23,220 nucleotides of DNA from JAVZIQ01 sp037440545. GTDB lineage: Archaea; Thermoproteota; Bathyarchaeia; Bathyarchaeales; Bathycorpusculaceae. Of this stretch, positions 20,818-23,220 are shown piece after piece. A program made the position numbers and the translations under genes. The first letter of the stretch is position 1, and the number at the start of each line of letters is the position of its first letter. The DNA lies in contig JBBITX010000018.1 of assembly GCA_037440545.1 (NCBI GenBank), forward strand, positions 1-23,220, written 5' to 3'. The notes beneath the pieces were generated by a model. That model ran no database searches, was not told where the DNA came from, and saw only the letters and a program-made list of their open reading frames with translations.

Positions 20818-22581
20818 TTAGCCATTAGATCGATTAAGTACCTTATATATTTCTATGGGCGCCTCTGGCGCTTTATAGACTATTCTGCCATTAAGCATTG
20901 TCATCAAGCATTTTAGATTTTTTATTTCATCCACTGGAATTGTGTATATGTCCCTGTCCCATACAGCTATGTCTGCATATTTACCTACCTCAATGGAGCC
21001 TAATTTTTTTTCCATAAACATCAGATGCGCATTCCATGTTGTATAGGAGCGCAGAGCGGAATGGACATCAACGGACTGATCATTACCAAACACGTTTTCG
21101 CCGTATTTACCGAGCAAACTCTGCCGAGTTACAGATGCCCAGATGCCAATTTTAGGGGATAAAGGGTTTACTGGATGATCAGAGCCTGATCCCCATATAA
21201 CCATTTTTTCCAAATAGGTTTTTAATGGACAATACTTTAGAGACCTTTTGGGGCCATAATAGCTAGCGCTGTAGTCGCCAAGCCACCACATAAGAGAGGG
21301 TTGAACATAAACATATCCAGCGTCAAAACTTTTCTGCAATGCAGCCATCCACTCTATAGCTCGGTCAGTTGGAACGTCAGCATGAATAATGCCGTGGCGC
21401 AACCCCTTAATGGGTTTCTCCCATAGAGCCTCAATGTAAGACTTCAGAACCCAATCTACAGCTTTATCGCCTACAGCATGTACTTCTATGTGCAGCCCAG
21501 CACCATGATACATTTTTACTAAACGACGAAAAACTTCAGGATCGATCACTGTGGATCCGTAATTTCCTATGTCTTTCTCATAAAAGTTTTTGTTCCATTC
21601 CTCATACGTCCATGCCGTGCCGGGTACCCCGTCTAAAAACATTTTAACACCCCCTGAAATAAGCATATCTGCAATTTCAGATTCCCAATTTTTTGTAGAT
21701 GAAAGCAGCCTATTGATAAGCTCTTGAGCCTCTTTTTCGCTTCGCCCTGAAGGCCAGAGAACAAAAACCCTTACTGAGAGATCTCCTTGTTCAAGCAATT
21801 TTTTATAGCGATTCCATTTGATAATATCTCCACCTTCAATTGCTTCAAGAAATCCTATCCCGGGGTCAATTATCGCTGTTATCCCTTCCTGGTTTAATTG
21901 CAGGCACATATGTTTGAGACCCTTGATCTCTTGCTCTTCAGTGAATGGCGGTATTAAACTTCTGACCAAATCCATCGCCGAGCTTTCTCTAAGCAGGCCT
22001 GTAGGTGTTCCATCAGAACTTCTATCAATCATTCCTCCTTGCGGATCAGGGGTGTCTCGGGTTACATTAGCCAAATTAAGCGCATAGCTATTGGCTACAC
22101 CAAAGTGAAGTGATGAATGCACAAGCCATACAGGATTATTAGGTGTAACGGGATCAATATCAGAAGCATAAATATACCTTTTTTCTATTAGTTTCTCCTC
22201 ATCCCATCCGCTTCCTAGAACCCACTCCCCGGGATTAAGAATCTGAACCTGCCTGCTAACCATCTCCACTATATCCGATATGCTTTTAACGTTCGGATAG
22301 TTTAGATTCAAAATATAAAGTGAACTAGCCCCAGGAAAGTGATTATGAGAATCTATAAGCCCAGGCGTTGCAGTGAACCCTTTTAAATCTATCACCTGAG
22401 TTCTGCGCCCAATAAACTTCTTTATAGTGTCATTTGATCCAACCCCTATGATCTTACCGTTCTTAACGGCTAAAGCTTCTGCAATCGAATCAGCATAATC
22501 TAACGTTATGATTCTACCATTAATTAAAACGCTATCGGCTTCAAGACCTTCAGCATCCTCTTTAACAGCACTCTCGCGCAT
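20818..22581 (-). CDS. YtcJ-like metal-dependent amidohydrolase (Amidohydro_3)
   Basis: This 587-residue protein is of the amidohydrolase superfamily; relatives include N-substituted formamide deformylase and YtcJ, and the substrate is not predictable. It has the N-terminal beta-sandwich opening VLINGRIITLD, metal site ATPGLIDSHNHF with H79 and H81, SGGVKMFLDGVPGTAW (a Lys in the family's usual place), HIEVHAVGDKAVDWVL, RHGIIHADVPTDRAIEWM, GSGSDHPVNPLSP (the active-site Asp strand) and the closing LGSIEVGKYADIAVWD. No signal peptide is present, so it should be cytoplasmic. The ATG at 22579-22581 (minus) has AGGTGA 4 bases upstream. It is the first gene of an operon with livG and livF, suggesting that it processes a compound brought in by that transporter. 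Confidence 0.92.
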   Translation of the reverse strand: MRESAVKEDAEGLEADSVLINGRIITLDYADSIAEALAVKNGKIIGVGSNDTIKKFIGRRTQVIDLKGFTATPGLIDSHNHFPGASSLYILNLNYPNVKSISDIVEMVSRQVQILNPGEWVLGSGWDEEKLIEKRYIYASDIDPVTPNNPVWLVHSSLHFGVANSYALNLANVTRDTPDPQGGMIDRSSDGTPTGLLRESSAMDLVRSLIPPFTEEQEIKGLKHMCLQLNQEGITAIIDPGIGFLEAIEGGDIIKWNRYKKLLEQGDLSVRVFVLWPSGRSEKEAQELINRLLSSTKNWESEIADMLISGGVKMFLDGVPGTAWTYEEWNKNFYEKDIGNYGSTVIDPEVFRRLVKMYHGAGLHIEVHAVGDKAVDWVLKSYIEALWEKPIKGLRHGIIHADVPTDRAIEWMAALQKSFDAGYVYVQPSLMWWLGDYSASYYGPKRSLKYCPLKTYLEKMVIWGSGSDHPVNPLSPKIGIWASVTRQSLLGKYGENVFGNDQSVDVHSALRSYTTWNAHLMFMEKKLGSIEVGKYADIAVWDRDIYTIPVDEIKNLKCLMTMLNGRIVYKAPEAPIEIYKVLNRSNG

Positions 22582-23040
22582 AATTTCACCTAATATTATT
22601 AAGACTTAATTTTAAGATTTAATATTAGTTACTTTATACTTGTTAGTGAAGGTAGGTAGCCAAACATCAAGCCTACAAAAGAAGTAATGCCGCTTAGCAA
22701 AGCCATAAAACCAAATTAGCCTTGTTATCAAAAAATTAGCATTTTCACACTCCCGGTTGCCACCTGTTTAAGCTTGAACTTAAATAGCATTTTCCAGTTT
22801 GAAACTTTTATAACGCACTAAGATGGAAAAGATCTAAGCGTATAAAAAGTCTTAACACATATGTGCTTAGCCCCCTTTCTGAGACATTAACAAATCCGCC
22901 CAACGCTATTGGCTTTTATGGAACGGTTAAGCTCTGCAAAACTCAACTCAATACACATTTGCATTGCGGAGAGAGACATGACCAAAAAAATTATAAACTT
23001 ACAAGTAAGATAAAAATTGAAATTTAAACAGGTGATATCT
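22582..23040. other. Divergent intergenic region between amidohydrolase operon and binding-protein gene
   Basis: This 459-base region carries promoters in both directions. Minus-strand TATA candidates for the amidohydrolase are TAATATTAAAT (complement about 22617-22627) and AGTATAAAG (complement about 22632-22640). On the plus strand there are TATA-like sites at about 22807-22814, 22840-22847 and 22991-22998; the last is the best. Palindromic elements include TTTAAG-6-CTTAAA (about 22768-22785) and the perfect 10-mer CACATATGTG (22856-22865). Short open frames, such as 31 codons from ATG 22918, lack ribosome binding sites. No RNA gene was recognised. Confidence 0.5.
22991..22998 (+). promoter_or_regulatory. 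TATA box of the Thr-Pro-linker protein gene
   Basis: TTATAAAC follows a purine-rich ACCAAAAAAA (BRE-like). Transcription would begin near 23020, leaving a short leader that holds AGGTGA (23030-23035), 5 bases before the TTG start at 23041. The spacing of every element is as expected. Confidence 0.6.
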
Positions 23041-23220
23041 TTGTCTAGGAGTGCAATCACGAAAATCCAAGCAGTGGTAATAGCTGTTGTAATCATAATT
23101 GCCGTGATTGCAGGAGTTGTTGCATACATCTTCACCGCCCCTACGCCTGCAACACCAACGCCTGCAACGCCAACGCCTACTACACCAACGCCTGCAACGC
23201 CAACGCCTACTACACCAACG
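23041..23220 (+). CDS. Membrane-anchored Thr/Pro-linker protein, probable ABC substrate-binding protein (3' end outside window)
   Basis: Only 60 residues are present. TTG at 23041 with AGGTGA 5 bases upstream gives MSRSAITKIQ, then a hydrophobic helix of about 22 residues (AVVIAVVIIIAVIAGVVAYI), then an extended Ala-Pro-Thr linker to the window edge. There is no lipobox Cys, so the N-terminal helix is probably an uncleaved anchor, or a signal cut before the linker. This layout (short basic start, one helix, Thr/Pro stalk) is common in archaeal extracellular solute-binding proteins, and the gene is divergent from livG/livF, so a LivK-like receptor is the best guess. The ligand-binding domain itself is not visible; another cell-surface protein remains possible. 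Confidence 0.75.
   Translation, partial: MSRSAITKIQAVVIAVVIIIAVIAGVVAYIFTAPTPATPTPATPTPTTPTPATPTPTTPT
23140..23220 (+). repeat. Tandem repeat encoding a Thr-Pro stalk
   Basis: Two identical 30-base units occupy 23161-23190 and 23191-23220, encoding PATPTPTTPT each time, and are preceded by a partial, diverged unit (23140-23160). Further copies may continue beyond the window. The repeat is in frame and coding, so it is a surface-linker repeat rather than a CRISPR or satellite. Confidence 0.9.

Noticed and set aside
22887..23135. 82-codon minus-strand frame
   Set aside because: It lies antisense to the promoter, Shine-Dalgarno and transmembrane segment of the plus-strand stalk protein. Its hydrophobic start is the mirror of that membrane helix.
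23140..23220. Direct repeats that might suggest a CRISPR array
   Set aside because: There are no unique spacers; the repeat is in frame and encodes a Thr-Pro linker.

Overview
This window is archaeal chromosome, most likely from a TACK-group lineage such as Bathyarchaeia. That placement is inferred from gene content and protein character; no marker phylogeny was run. The archaeal signs are the S4-S11-Rpo3-L18e-L13-S9-Rpo10-enolase-S2 block, isopentenyl phosphate kinase, type 2 IPP isomerase, SRP19, S8e, and TATA/Shine-Dalgarno signals of archaeal type. Base composition is moderate. Non-ATG starts are very common: TTG or GTG opens about nine of the genes, including essential ones, usually behind a good Shine-Dalgarno.

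Layout. (1) 1-12108, plus strand: the tail of S4, then S11; a 320-base promoter gap; then a tightly packed run through Rpo3, L18e, L13, S9, Rpo10, enolase, S2, MEMO, mevalonate kinase, isopentenyl phosphate kinase, IPP isomerase, prenyl synthase, glutamyl-tRNA synthetase and SRP19. It joins translation and transcription machinery to the isoprenoid (membrane lipid) route from mevalonate to a long-chain prenyl diphosphate. Two genes found at this locus in some other archaea, rpo6/rpoK and an RNase J, are absent. The N-terminal start of gltX is broken by an apparent one-base frameshift. (2) 12110-18030, minus strand: S8e with its own promoter, then a DUF2096-type gene upstream of smc-scpA-scpB, which encodes a complete condensin-like complex of bacterial arrangement. 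(3) 18031-19319: a 0.5 kb non-coding or weakly coding stretch with palindromes and a strong hairpin, then a plus-strand orphan gene joining a TIGR04076-like Cys/His domain to a C-terminal winged-helix-like segment. (4) 19362-23220: a minus-strand operon of a YtcJ-like amidohydrolase, LivG and LivF, divergent from a plus-strand membrane-anchored protein with a Thr-Pro linker. That protein runs off the window and is probably the substrate-binding protein of the same transporter.

I saw no rRNA, tRNA, CRISPR array, insertion sequence or phage gene. Most of the window is ordinary core genome. The best candidates for something less described are the orphan TIGR04076/winged-helix gene with its palindromic upstream region, the amidohydrolase-Liv locus, and several family-level oddities in otherwise conserved enzymes. 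I do not see a convincing wholly new defence or mobile system here.
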